From NCBI GenBank assembly GCA_022843545.1, contig JALHNL010000015.1, positions 1 through 48,853 of the forward strand: a DNA stretch of 48,853 nucleotides, read 5' to 3'. The position numbers and the translations under genes were made by a program. This stretch comes from Phycisphaerales bacterium. Lineage in GTDB: Bacteria > Planctomycetota > Phycisphaerae > Phycisphaerales > UBA1924. The notes under the pieces were generated by a model. That model did no database searches. It had not been told where the DNA came from and was given only the letters and a program-made list of their open reading frames with translations. Below are positions 6,899-14,429 of this stretch, piece by piece. The number at the start of each line of letters is the position of its first letter. Position 1 is the stretch's first letter.

Positions 6899-9067
6899 TC
6901 ACGACGGTACGGCCGTCTTTGGACCTACCACGATGGGCTTCAACTCGGGTTCTGGGGACACTTGTCCCGCGAGTCGTGCGAACAGCCGTTCCCAAGAGTC
7001 GAGCGAGTGCGCCCAGCCACTCCCTTGCGACACGGCCTCAGCCAGCCTGGCTTTCACGAGTCGGGCGACATCGACTTTCCAGCCATCAACCAGTGTGATC
7101 CCGTGTTTCGCGGCGTAGGCCTTGACCTGAGGGATGATCGCACCGGCGGCGTCGGTCGCGACGAACGGATGGTCGTGTGGTCCCCTCAGGTAACGATCGA
7201 TGATGGGCGCGAGGAATGACTTCGGAAACAGGTCCTCAATTTCCCCGTGCTGCGTGCCGTTGAACTCGCTTGCCATCAAAACCCGGTCCGGCACCGCAGA
7301 ATACATCTCCTCCTTCAGCGCCTTTGCCAGATTGACGCCCGCGCTGTCCCCGTCGCACAGCACGATGGGCAGGTCATCGTCCCGCCCGCCGAGAATGGCG
7401 GCAGAGACCTTGATTGCCTTCGCCCCGGAGGTCGGCACGAACACCACCTCGCGCGTCGGCTTGAATCGCCCCGCGGCGATGAGCACATTCTTGATCGCAC
7501 TCAAGTAGAACTGGTCCGACTGACCCTCCACGACCACCGCGCGGCAGCCCTGCAACAGCGAGTCGCACATGCTCAGCCCCAGAGCAGCGTGCGCTGCGTA
7601 CACGGACTTGGACTGTGCCGCGACCGGCCCCGCACGCAAGTCGGGCGAGGCGACCGTGTAGCCGTCATCCTCGAAGTAGACGTTTCGGGCGCGGTCCAGG
7701 TGGTCCGCGTCGATCAGGAACGGCGAATGCGTCGTGTAGACAATCTGATTCGACTGCGCAAGGTGGTCGAAGAACTTCGACAACTCCTTCTGCGCCAGCG
7801 GGTGGAGTGAATGCCCGGGCTCATCGAGCAGAAGGATCGCGCCGTTGTGAGCCGCCTTGCTCTCCACCAGAAAGATCAGGTAGAAACTCAGGAACCATTG
7901 CAGGCCCGTGCTGCGTCCCTCGAGTTCGATTTCTTCCGGTCGCTTGTCGTCGGAGACCCAGATGCGGAAGTGGTTGCCGTCCGCCTCAAACCGAATGCGG
8001 TACTCGCCCTGCTTCCACCAGTCCCGGAACTTCTTGGTGAGTTCGGTTCCAGCGGACTGCATCAGGACGCTGCGCTCCTTCTTCTTCTCGTTGAGCGCCT
8101 GAATCTGTGCCTCGTTCGGCTTTCCCTGTTGCTCGTTCCAGTCCTTGCCCAGTTCAAGAATCTCCTCGGGCTTGAGCCGCACGAAGTCGAATAGGACGCG
8201 GAGCGTCCGGGCGCGGGCCTCGGACTTGCCCGACAGATCCGTGCGTTTCAAGTCCTCGATGACGTGCGGGAGGTAGATCTCGGAGTCGAGATTCCCGTAG
8301 GTCGTGTAGTACACGAACACCGGCAAGTTGTCCATGACCAGTTTGCGGGCCGGGGCCGAGTCGTTCGCGCCCGGCTTGCCCGCCTTCTGCGCCGCCTTTG
8401 CCAGCACCGCGATGAGCTGGTTGTACCGAGCGGCAATCACCGATGCCGCGCCCGCGTCCTTGGACACGGCGGGATCGATCGCCGCCTTCACCTGGTCCAA
8501 CTCCGCGGTCTTGAGGCCATCTGCCATCTTGGACATCAACGCGGCCGCCTTGTCGATCGCCGCGACGGCGTTCGTCTTTCGCGTTCCATCCGCGTCATCT
8601 GCCGGTTGAAGACCGGTGATCTCGGTCTTCGCGGCTTGAAGCAGGTTGCTGACTTCCGACTTCGCCACAGTCGGCGACGATTTCGCCTTGGGGAAGTGCA
8701 CATACCGCTGTCCGCCCAGGTCACGGCTGACCTCAACCTCCTGAACCTCCTTGGCGGGCACGCCGGCCGTCGCCGCCACCTGCTGAGCGAGGGCGTCCGT
8801 CAATGTGAATCGGGCGGTGATGAAGACGGGCTTACTCTTCGCCTGGCGGATCGCGTTGTAGTCCTTGCGTGGCGCATCCGCGATCAACTTGATCTCGCCC
8901 TCCTTGGCGGGGTTGAGTTTCCACAACGGAACGACCAGGTTGGTCTTTCCGGATTCGTTGGTGCCGATGAGCGCCGTGATCTCCGCGGCGTCGATCCAGC
9001 CACTGTCCTTCACAGAGCGGAAGTTCGTCACCTTGAACCCGGTCAACTGCATTTGCGCGCTTGTCAT
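6899..9067 (-). CDS. OLD-family ATPase/TOPRIM nuclease
   Basis: I use the ATG at 9067, which has GGGGA upstream and gives 722 residues; an in-frame ATG at 9085 is possible. Near the N-terminus is FRSVKDSGW and the Walker A motif GTNESGKT (residues 35-42). A long helical insert follows, then Walker B LLLDEPGHSLH, the switch TTHSPFLID, and a C-terminal TOPRIM domain (VVVEGQSDQFY; LCDGDSAG). OLD proteins couple an SMC/ABC-like ATPase to a DNA nuclease, and several act in phage defence (P2 Old, GajA of Gabija). No UvrD-like GajB partner is adjacent, so this looks like a stand-alone OLD protein. It is the leftmost cargo gene of the element, transcribed toward the att site. A TATGAT box at 9154-9159 could serve as its -10. 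Confidence 0.85.
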   Translation of the reverse strand: MTSAQMQLTGFKVTNFRSVKDSGWIDAAEITALIGTNESGKTNLVVPLWKLNPAKEGEIKLIADAPRKDYNAIRQAKSKPVFITARFTLTDALAQQVAATAGVPAKEVQEVEVSRDLGGQRYVHFPKAKSSPTVAKSEVSNLLQAAKTEITGLQPADDADGTRKTNAVAAIDKAAALMSKMADGLKTAELDQVKAAIDPAVSKDAGAASVIAARYNQLIAVLAKAAQKAGKPGANDSAPARKLVMDNLPVFVYYTTYGNLDSEIYLPHVIEDLKRTDLSGKSEARARTLRVLFDFVRLKPEEILELGKDWNEQQGKPNEAQIQALNEKKKERSVLMQSAGTELTKKFRDWWKQGEYRIRFEADGNHFRIWVSDDKRPEEIELEGRSTGLQWFLSFYLIFLVESKAAHNGAILLLDEPGHSLHPLAQKELSKFFDHLAQSNQIVYTTHSPFLIDADHLDRARNVYFEDDGYTVASPDLRAGPVAAQSKSVYAAHAALGLSMCDSLLQGCRAVVVEGQSDQFYLSAIKNVLIAAGRFKPTREVVFVPTSGAKAIKVSAAILGGRDDDLPIVLCDGDSAGVNLAKALKEEMYSAVPDRVLMASEFNGTQHGEIEDLFPKSFLAPIIDRYLRGPHDHPFVATDAAGAIIPQVKAYAAKHGITLVDGWKVDVARLVKARLAEAVSQGSGWAHSLDSWERLFARLAGQVSPEPELKPIVVGPKTAVPS

Positions 9068-9295
9068 GGGTTTTCCCCGCAGCATTCGCCGTGCCGATCG
9101 GCAGATGGGTGGCACCGGATCAAGTGACCTCCGGGCCTTGGTCTTCCGCTCCAATCATACCGAACACGACCCGCTCGTTGTTCCACTCCCCACTTGCACC
9201 GCGCGGCGACTGCCAAACTGACAGTGCGGGGACTCGGCGAGTGATTGGACTGGCCGGTTGACCCTGTGCATTCAGCTGTCTGCTACCCTGCTTGG

Positions 9296-9940
9296 ATGTC
9301 GAGATCCGAAGCAGAGAAGTTGGCTTGCAGTTTGTGTCGAGTACGACCCGAGCACTTCAACCGCCGGGCTCAGATCCCCCACGGGTGCACTGTGGAGCAC
9401 ATCTGCGCCGCGATGAACGACTTCCTCGACTTCCTCGAGTTCATCAACACCCAGTTGAACACTAAGCAGATCCCGCGGCTTGAGACTTTTCTAATGCCGG
9501 CCAACTTCAGCAGCATTGTCGGCGAGTTCATGTCGGCGAGCATCCCCAAGCACTGCAAGACGCTTGCCAAGAACAAGTATCACAACGGACATCCCGACCT
9601 CGTCCCGACCGGTCGATTCACCGGTGACTCGATCCTGCACGGAGACCAGGGCATCGAGATCAAGGCGTCGAGATACCTCCGTGGTTGGCAAGGTCACAAT
9701 GCCGAGTGCGTCTGGCTGATGGTCTTTGTGTTTGAGGCGAACCGGGCACGCGATGAGGGCAATGACGTGGCCCCGATGCCCTTTCGATTCCTCAAGGTGG
9801 TCGGTGCCCAGTTGACCGAACAGGACTGGGTATTCTCGGGACGTTCCGAGACGAGCCGACGCACGATCACGGCGAGCGTCACCACCAGCGGGTTTGAGAA
9901 GATGGAAGCGAACTGGATCTATCGGTCACCGGCGGAATAA
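9296..9940 (+). CDS. Putative type II restriction endonuclease (PD-(D/E)XK type)
   Basis: The ATG at 9296 gives 214 residues; the longer frame begins with TTG and adds a poor N-terminus. The central part has HPDLVP (Pro100, Asp101) followed 20 residues later by GIEIKAS (Glu121, Lys123), the spacing and pattern of a PD-(D/E)XK nuclease core. Glu77 in IVGEFMS could be the additional helix glutamate. The gene converges on a DNA methyltransferase and overlaps its 3' end by 15 bases, the usual setting of a type II restriction partner. I do not recognise the specificity family. The call rests on the motif plus context. Confidence 0.65.
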   Translation: MSRSEAEKLACSLCRVRPEHFNRRAQIPHGCTVEHICAAMNDFLDFLEFINTQLNTKQIPRLETFLMPANFSSIVGEFMSASIPKHCKTLAKNKYHNGHPDLVPTGRFTGDSILHGDQGIEIKASRYLRGWQGHNAECVWLMVFVFEANRARDEGNDVAPMPFRFLKVVGAQLTEQDWVFSGRSETSRRTITASVTTSGFEKMEANWIYRSPAE

Positions 9941-10885
9941 CGCCGGTTCGACGACTGACCCGACCACGGTATCCAACTCTGGAACACGGACCGCTGCAAG
10001 TTTGGGGATGGCGCGGATGCCTAGGTCGTAGTACTCCCTGAACCGTTCGACGCCGATCGCGCGGACGCCGACGGCCTCGGCTGCTGCCACGGTTGACCCC
10101 GAGCCCATGAATGGATCGACAACCACCCCTTCGCCGAGGGGAAGCGACGCCCAGACGAGCCGGCGCATTAGCGACTGCGGTTTGAGGCTGGGGTGATCGG
10201 CAATCTCTCGCTCGCGCTGCGGCGTGCGTTCGCTCTCGATCACATCCTCGAAGGGTAGTTCGTTCGCGTATCTCCGCAGTCCGCCTGTCTGCCACTCACG
10301 CAGGCAATCGCTGACCTTCAGCGATCCCATCGGCTTGCGAAAGATGCCCCAAGGCTCGTAGCAGCCCCGGGCCATCGAGCACACTCCCGGAAACTCCTCC
10401 TCGGCGTTCTTCGGGCGATCGCCGCCTCGAAGCGTTCGGACGAGTCGGATCAGTTCTCCTCGGAACTCGAGACCGCCTTCGATCACGGCGTCGAAAACCA
10501 ACTGCGACACGAAGGCATTGGTCGCGAGGAACACATGTCCGCCGGGCCGCAGCGCCCGCGTGACCAACACGCTCCACTCACGGAAGAACGCCCGCAACCG
10601 TTCGCGCTCCTTCGCGTCGAGCGCGGTGAACCGGGGGAGTGGTGATCGAACGTGCCCGTCGAAGGATGGTGGAATGCGCCAAATCCCACCCTTCCCGTTC
10701 GCACGCTTGGCCAGTTGGTCGTGGTCGAATTCCTTCACCCCGTATGGCGGGTCGGTCACGATCGCATGGATTGAGTTCTCTGGGCAGCGGCTCATCCACT
10801 CGAAGCAGTCGGCGTGCAGTGCCACGGATCGGCCTATGGCCGTTGCGTCGTACTCGAATGCCAAATCGCCGGTGGAGTCGCTCAT
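9926..10885 (-). CDS. DNA adenine/cytosine-N4 methyltransferase, beta class (type II modification)
   Basis: The 319-residue product has the catalytic motif DPPYG (residues 45-49) near the N-terminus and the SAM-binding motif DPFMGSGSTVAAAEAVG near the C-terminus. That order is the beta class of amino-methyltransferases, and DPPY suggests N6-adenine or N4-cytosine. The start at 10885 is supported by a consensus-like promoter whose predicted transcription start coincides with the ATG, so the mRNA is probably leaderless. It would protect host DNA against the convergent nuclease. A strong dedicated promoter for the methylase fits the need to modify first after entry of the element. Confidence 0.9.
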   Translation of the reverse strand: MSDSTGDLAFEYDATAIGRSVALHADCFEWMSRCPENSIHAIVTDPPYGVKEFDHDQLAKRANGKGGIWRIPPSFDGHVRSPLPRFTALDAKERERLRAFFREWSVLVTRALRPGGHVFLATNAFVSQLVFDAVIEGGLEFRGELIRLVRTLRGGDRPKNAEEEFPGVCSMARGCYEPWGIFRKPMGSLKVSDCLREWQTGGLRRYANELPFEDVIESERTPQREREIADHPSLKPQSLMRRLVWASLPLGEGVVVDPFMGSGSTVAAAEAVGVRAIGVERFREYYDLGIRAIPKLAAVRVPELDTVVGSVVEPALFRR

Positions 10886-10891
10886 GGTGCC

Positions 10892-10920
10892 AGTATACGG
10901 TTTTTGATCGGGTTGGTCAA
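10892..10920 (-). promoter_or_regulatory. Sigma70-type promoter of the methyltransferase
   Basis: On the minus strand TTGACC (10915-10920) and TATACT (10892-10897) are separated by exactly 17 bases. The expected start of transcription, about 7 bases downstream, falls on the ATG at 10885, and no ribosome site precedes that ATG. Confidence 0.75.
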
Positions 10921-11083
10921 ACGGCCTGGTACAGCGTAGCCGTTGCCGTTGGGGCATCACGGCGTGCGCATCTCACGAGAGGCGGAATTTTCGTGGCCAG
11001 CGCTGCGAATCGGCTCCCGCGCCGGAAATAAGGGTTTGGGGGGTAGGCCTGTCGCCCGACGCCCCCCCGGCAAGGAGACCACC

Positions 11084-11602
11084 GTGACCCGAATCGGACT
11101 GACCCTCGACGAGCACTTCGACCTCCGCGTGAAGCCCCGGGCGGGCGCAGACCCCGCGTTCCATGAGGCGGCCCAGGACGAACGGGACCGGATGTTCCCG
11201 ATGGCGACGGCCGCCGCGTCGAGCCATCTGCGCTCCCGCGGGTACGACTGCCGCCCCGCGATCCTCGACGCGCTGGTCCGGCAGGGGGTGGTCACGCCAT
11301 CGAACCCGGACGCATGGACGCGGGCCGACGTGGACGTCGCGGCGGATCACCTTGAACAGGCAAGTATTCTCACGCCCTTTGCGGCGTTGTGCATGACCGT
11401 TGGGTGCAGGTACGCCGACTTCCTTCTCGCCCTGCGAGAGGCTGCGGAGCGTGAGACGGCCAAGTACGGGCGGCCCGTGCCCGCTGACGACACCTACTTC
11501 GTCTTGCATGTCGTGCCGCCCAGGGCGACCACCCCGGCGCGGGTCTCGTTCACATTGTGCGACGACGTCCGCGAGAGGCTCGAGCGTGGCGAGGAGGTCT
11601 AA
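11084..11602 (+). CDS. Element protein of unknown function
   Basis: GTG 11084 is preceded by AAGGAGA with a 5-base spacer, giving 172 residues; the longer frame upstream lacks a ribosome site. The protein is acidic and mostly helical, without membrane segment or motif I can name. Its TAA stop overlaps the ATG of the next gene (TAATG), so it heads the operon with the sigma-like factor and capsid fusion. It may be a phage regulatory or head-related protein, but nothing in the sequence decides this. Confidence 0.75.
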   Translation: MTRIGLTLDEHFDLRVKPRAGADPAFHEAAQDERDRMFPMATAAASSHLRSRGYDCRPAILDALVRQGVVTPSNPDAWTRADVDVAADHLEQASILTPFAALCMTVGCRYADFLLALREAAERETAKYGRPVPADDTYFVLHVVPPRATTPARVSFTLCDDVRERLERGEEV

Positions 11603-12210
11603 TGCCCGACCCCTCTCCGATCGAGATTGAACTCACGCCCGACCTGCTCGACTACGCGCGGCGGGTTGGATTCGCAGCGGCCAAGCAGCACTGCGAGCCG
11701 GGCGTCAGCCACGACGATGTTGTGCAGGAAGCCCTCCTCCACCTGATCGCCAAGCCGCCCGTATGGGACCCGGCCCGGGGTGCGAGCCCGAAGACGTTGA
11801 TCTTCGTGATCGTGAAGACGGCGGTGCTGAAGCACGCGGAGCGAGAAGAGCGTGCCCTCAGGAACTTCAAGACGCTGCGCGTGGCCGCAGACACGAGACA
11901 GAACGCGAGCGAGGGCGTCTACGAGGATCCCAAAGGACGGGAGATCGCCAGCAGCCGGACGGTCGGCCTGTCGAAGTCGTCCTGGGCAACGGAGGACGTG
12001 CTGGAGTTCATCGACAACGAGGACAGCCGTGCGCTGTGCCGCACGATCATGGAGTGCGATGGGAACGTCAGCGAGGCTGCGAGACGGCTCGGCATGAAGG
12101 AGAGCACGGTCAGGTACCGGCTCGGTTTGCTGATCCCGAAACTGCTGGCCAAGGGGTTCAAGGTGGTCTCTGAAGGAGAGTTTCATGAACGGAAACGCGG
12201 TCAAGGATGA
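11602..12210 (+). CDS. Sigma-70-like RNA polymerase factor
   Basis: The ATG overlaps the preceding stop and has GAGGAGGT just upstream. The 202-residue product has a region-2-like segment (HDDVVQEALLHLIAKPP, then WDPARGASPKTLIFVIVKTAV), a variable middle, and a region-4-like helix-turn-helix (CDGNVSEAARRLGMKESTVR). This is the layout of small ECF-type factors that direct polymerase to special promoters. It lies immediately before the capsid fusion and overlaps its start by 26 bases, so it could control the expression of element structural genes. A DNA-binding role without sigma activity remains possible. Confidence 0.75.
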   Translation: MPDPSPIEIELTPDLLDYARRVGFAAAKQHCEPGVSHDDVVQEALLHLIAKPPVWDPARGASPKTLIFVIVKTAVLKHAEREERALRNFKTLRVAADTRQNASEGVYEDPKGREIASSRTVGLSKSSWATEDVLEFIDNEDSRALCRTIMECDGNVSEAARRLGMKESTVRYRLGLLIPKLLAKGFKVVSEGEFHERKRGQG

Positions 12211-14083
12211 CCTGCTGCTCACGGCCGCCGAGGTCGAGATCGAGGCCGCAGGCAAGGACGCCCGCCCCAAGATCAGCGTCGTCGCCTACACGGGCCGCAT
12301 CATGCGCGTGCCCGGCTGGGGCGACATCGCGATCGACCTGGCGGGGTTGGAAGCGGGCGGCCAGGTGCCCCTGCTGGCCGACCACAACGCCACCGTCGGC
12401 AGCGTCGTCGGCCACGGCGAACCCGCCGTCGCCAACGGACGGCTGATGGTCGCGGGCGTCGTCAGCGGCGCTGGCGAACCCGCGCGGCATGTCGTGGAGA
12501 TGGCCAGAGGGGGCTTCCAATTCCAGGCGTCGGTGGGCGTCGCGCCGACCGAGCACGAGCGGGTGAAGCCCAATCAGTCAGTCGAGATCAACGGGCGGTC
12601 GCTGTCGTCGCCGGGCGGGTTCACGCTTGTGCGCAAGGGGCGGCTGCGGGAAGTCAGCATCACGCCGCTGGGGGCCGACGCGGAAACGTCGGTGGCCATC
12701 GCGGCTTCACGTCAAGGACGGACGAACATGGCGGACATCGCACACGAGGATCAGATCCGCGCCGATGAGCGCGACCGACTGAAGGAGATCGAGTTGACCT
12801 GCCGCCCCATCTTCGCGGGTGGCAGCGAGCGGGATTGGGGCGTGCACCAGAAACGAGTGGACGACATGAAGGCCAAGGCCGTCGCGGGTGACATGACCGT
12901 CAGTGAACTGCGCGCGGGCGTGCTCGAGGTCCTGCGGGCCTCGCGGCCTGTGTTCTCCGGCGTCATCACCGGCGGCGGCTCGGGCCACATCCCGCGTGCC
13001 CGGGTGATCGAGGCGGCGATCCTCAAGCGGGCGGGCTTCGCGGCGCTCGCCGAGAAGGCCCTCGGCCCGGCGTGCATGGAGGCGGCCGACGATCTGCGGG
13101 TGGCCCACACGCTCGACCTCTGCCGCGCTGCACTGCAGCACGAAGGGATCGACGCCCCGGCCGACCGCGAGGGCATGGTGCGAGCGTCGCTGACGACGCA
13201 CACGCTCACCGAGGCGCTGGGTGCCGCCGTCAACAAGGTGCTGCTCGACGGCTATCAGGAGAGCCCGGCCACCTGGCGGTCCTTCGCGGGCGTGCGGAGC
13301 GTGCCGGACTTCAAGACGGCCACAGCGATCCGCCCCTCGTTCACGGGTTCGCTGCAGCAGATCCCGCCCGGCGGCGAGTTCAAGCACGGCGGGGCCGACG
13401 AAGCCACGACCCAGTACAAGGTGGACACCTACGGCAAGATGTTCTCCATCGACCGCCGCGACCTCATCAACGACGACCTGTCGCTGTTCGACAGCGTCGC
13501 CCGCGCGATGGGCCAGGCGGCGATGCGGAAACTCAGCGATCTGGTGTACGACACCTTGATGTCGAACGCCGGCGCGTTCTTCTCCGCGGGCAACGGCAAC
13601 TACATCACCGGGGCCGACACCAACCTCAGCACCGACGGCCTGACGAAGGCGATCACCGCCATGCTCACGCAGCGGGATGCCGAGGGCAACGACCTGGACC
13701 TGCGGCCGACCCGGCTGGTCGTGCCGCCGGAACTCCAGACGGTGGCCCGCGCCGTGCTCGAGAGTGAGTACATCGCGGCCCAGACGAACCTGCCGACCGG
13801 CAACAGCCTGCGGAACGCAGTGGGCCTCGAGGTCGAGCCGCGCCTGAGCAACACGAAGAAGTACGGCACCAAGGCCTCGACGAAGCACTGGTACCTGTTC
13901 GCGGCTCCGGCGGCAAGCCCGATCATCGTCGGGTTCCTCAACGGTCAGCAGACGCCGACGGTCGAGTTCTTCGGCCTCGACCAGACGGTGAACAAACTGG
14001 CGGTGTCGTGGCGCGTGTACTTCGACTTCGGCGCGGCCCTGTGCGACCCGCGGGCGGCGGTGCGGAGCAAGGGCGAGGCGTAA
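12185..14083 (+). CDS. Prohead protease-major capsid fusion protein
   Basis: The 632-residue product starts at ATG 12185 after AAGGAGAG. Residues 1-180 look like a prohead serine protease: the His67 context is PLLADHN and the Ser116 context is FQFQASVGVAP. Residues about 330-632 resemble Mu-type/HK97-fold major capsid proteins (segments KMFSIDRRDLINDDLSLFD, LRPTRLVVPPELQTVAR and NAVGLEVEPRLS). The protease would remove the scaffold or delta part and mature the shell. A second ATG at 12728 (codon 182) with AAGGA upstream could produce capsid protein alone from the same message. It is the only structural gene in the element that I can identify, and a strong terminator follows it. Confidence 0.85.
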   Translation: MNGNAVKDDLLLTAAEVEIEAAGKDARPKISVVAYTGRIMRVPGWGDIAIDLAGLEAGGQVPLLADHNATVGSVVGHGEPAVANGRLMVAGVVSGAGEPARHVVEMARGGFQFQASVGVAPTEHERVKPNQSVEINGRSLSSPGGFTLVRKGRLREVSITPLGADAETSVAIAASRQGRTNMADIAHEDQIRADERDRLKEIELTCRPIFAGGSERDWGVHQKRVDDMKAKAVAGDMTVSELRAGVLEVLRASRPVFSGVITGGGSGHIPRARVIEAAILKRAGFAALAEKALGPACMEAADDLRVAHTLDLCRAALQHEGIDAPADREGMVRASLTTHTLTEALGAAVNKVLLDGYQESPATWRSFAGVRSVPDFKTATAIRPSFTGSLQQIPPGGEFKHGGADEATTQYKVDTYGKMFSIDRRDLINDDLSLFDSVARAMGQAAMRKLSDLVYDTLMSNAGAFFSAGNGNYITGADTNLSTDGLTKAITAMLTQRDAEGNDLDLRPTRLVVPPELQTVARAVLESEYIAAQTNLPTGNSLRNAVGLEVEPRLSNTKKYGTKASTKHWYLFAAPAASPIIVGFLNGQQTPTVEFFGLDQTVNKLAVSWRVYFDFGAALCDPRAAVRSKGEA

Positions 14084-14100
14084 ACGGACGGCGCTGGTGC

Positions 14101-14136
14101 GGCCGGGGGCGGTTGCGGGCTGCCCCCGGCCTTTCT
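14101..14136 (+). terminator. Rho-independent terminator after the capsid fusion
   Basis: A perfect 10-bp stem (GGCCGGGGGC, 14101-14110, with 14122-14131) is followed by CTTTCT. It separates the sigma/capsid operon from the excisionase-primase-integrase operon. Confidence 0.8.
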
Positions 14137-14237
14137 CACACACGGATCACGGATGACGCACGCCGCGCCGATCGCGGCGGCGCGATGGGTGCGCACTCAT
14201 GGACGAGCTCAGGAACACGATCGGAGGTCAGACCGCC

Positions 14238-14429
14238 ATGCACCCGCTCCTCACCTATCGCGAGGCGGCGACGGTGCTCGGCGTCACGCAGCGCACCGTC
14301 TGGACGCTCGTGCAGGCCGGGACGCTGCCCGCGGTGCGCTTCGGGCGCAGCGTGAGGATCGATCCGGCGGACCTGCGGCGATTCATCGATCGGGCTAAGC
14401 GTGCGACGCAGGGGGTGGGCCATGGGTGA
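14238..14429 (+). CDS. Small helix-turn-helix protein, excisionase-like
   Basis: The ATG at 14238 has GGAGGT nine bases upstream and is preferred over the ATG at 14199. The 63-residue product is a single winged-helix/MerR-type domain (LTYREAATVLGVTQRTVWTL, then VRFGRSVRIDPADLRRFI), the form used by excisionases and small phage regulators. Its stop overlaps the primase start, so the two are translated together. It may assist the integrase in excision or repress the element. Confidence 0.85.
   Translation: MHPLLTYREAATVLGVTQRTVWTLVQAGTLPAVRFGRSVRIDPADLRRFIDRAKRATQGVGHG

Noticed and set aside
6899-9067. Gabija system (GajA with GajB)
   Set aside because: The OLD-type protein has no neighbouring UvrD-like helicase; the next genes are a restriction-modification pair.
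9258-9289. Promoter for the restriction gene (TTGACC with TACCCT)
   Set aside because: The spacer is 20 bases and the -10 is poor, so it is not listed as a feature.
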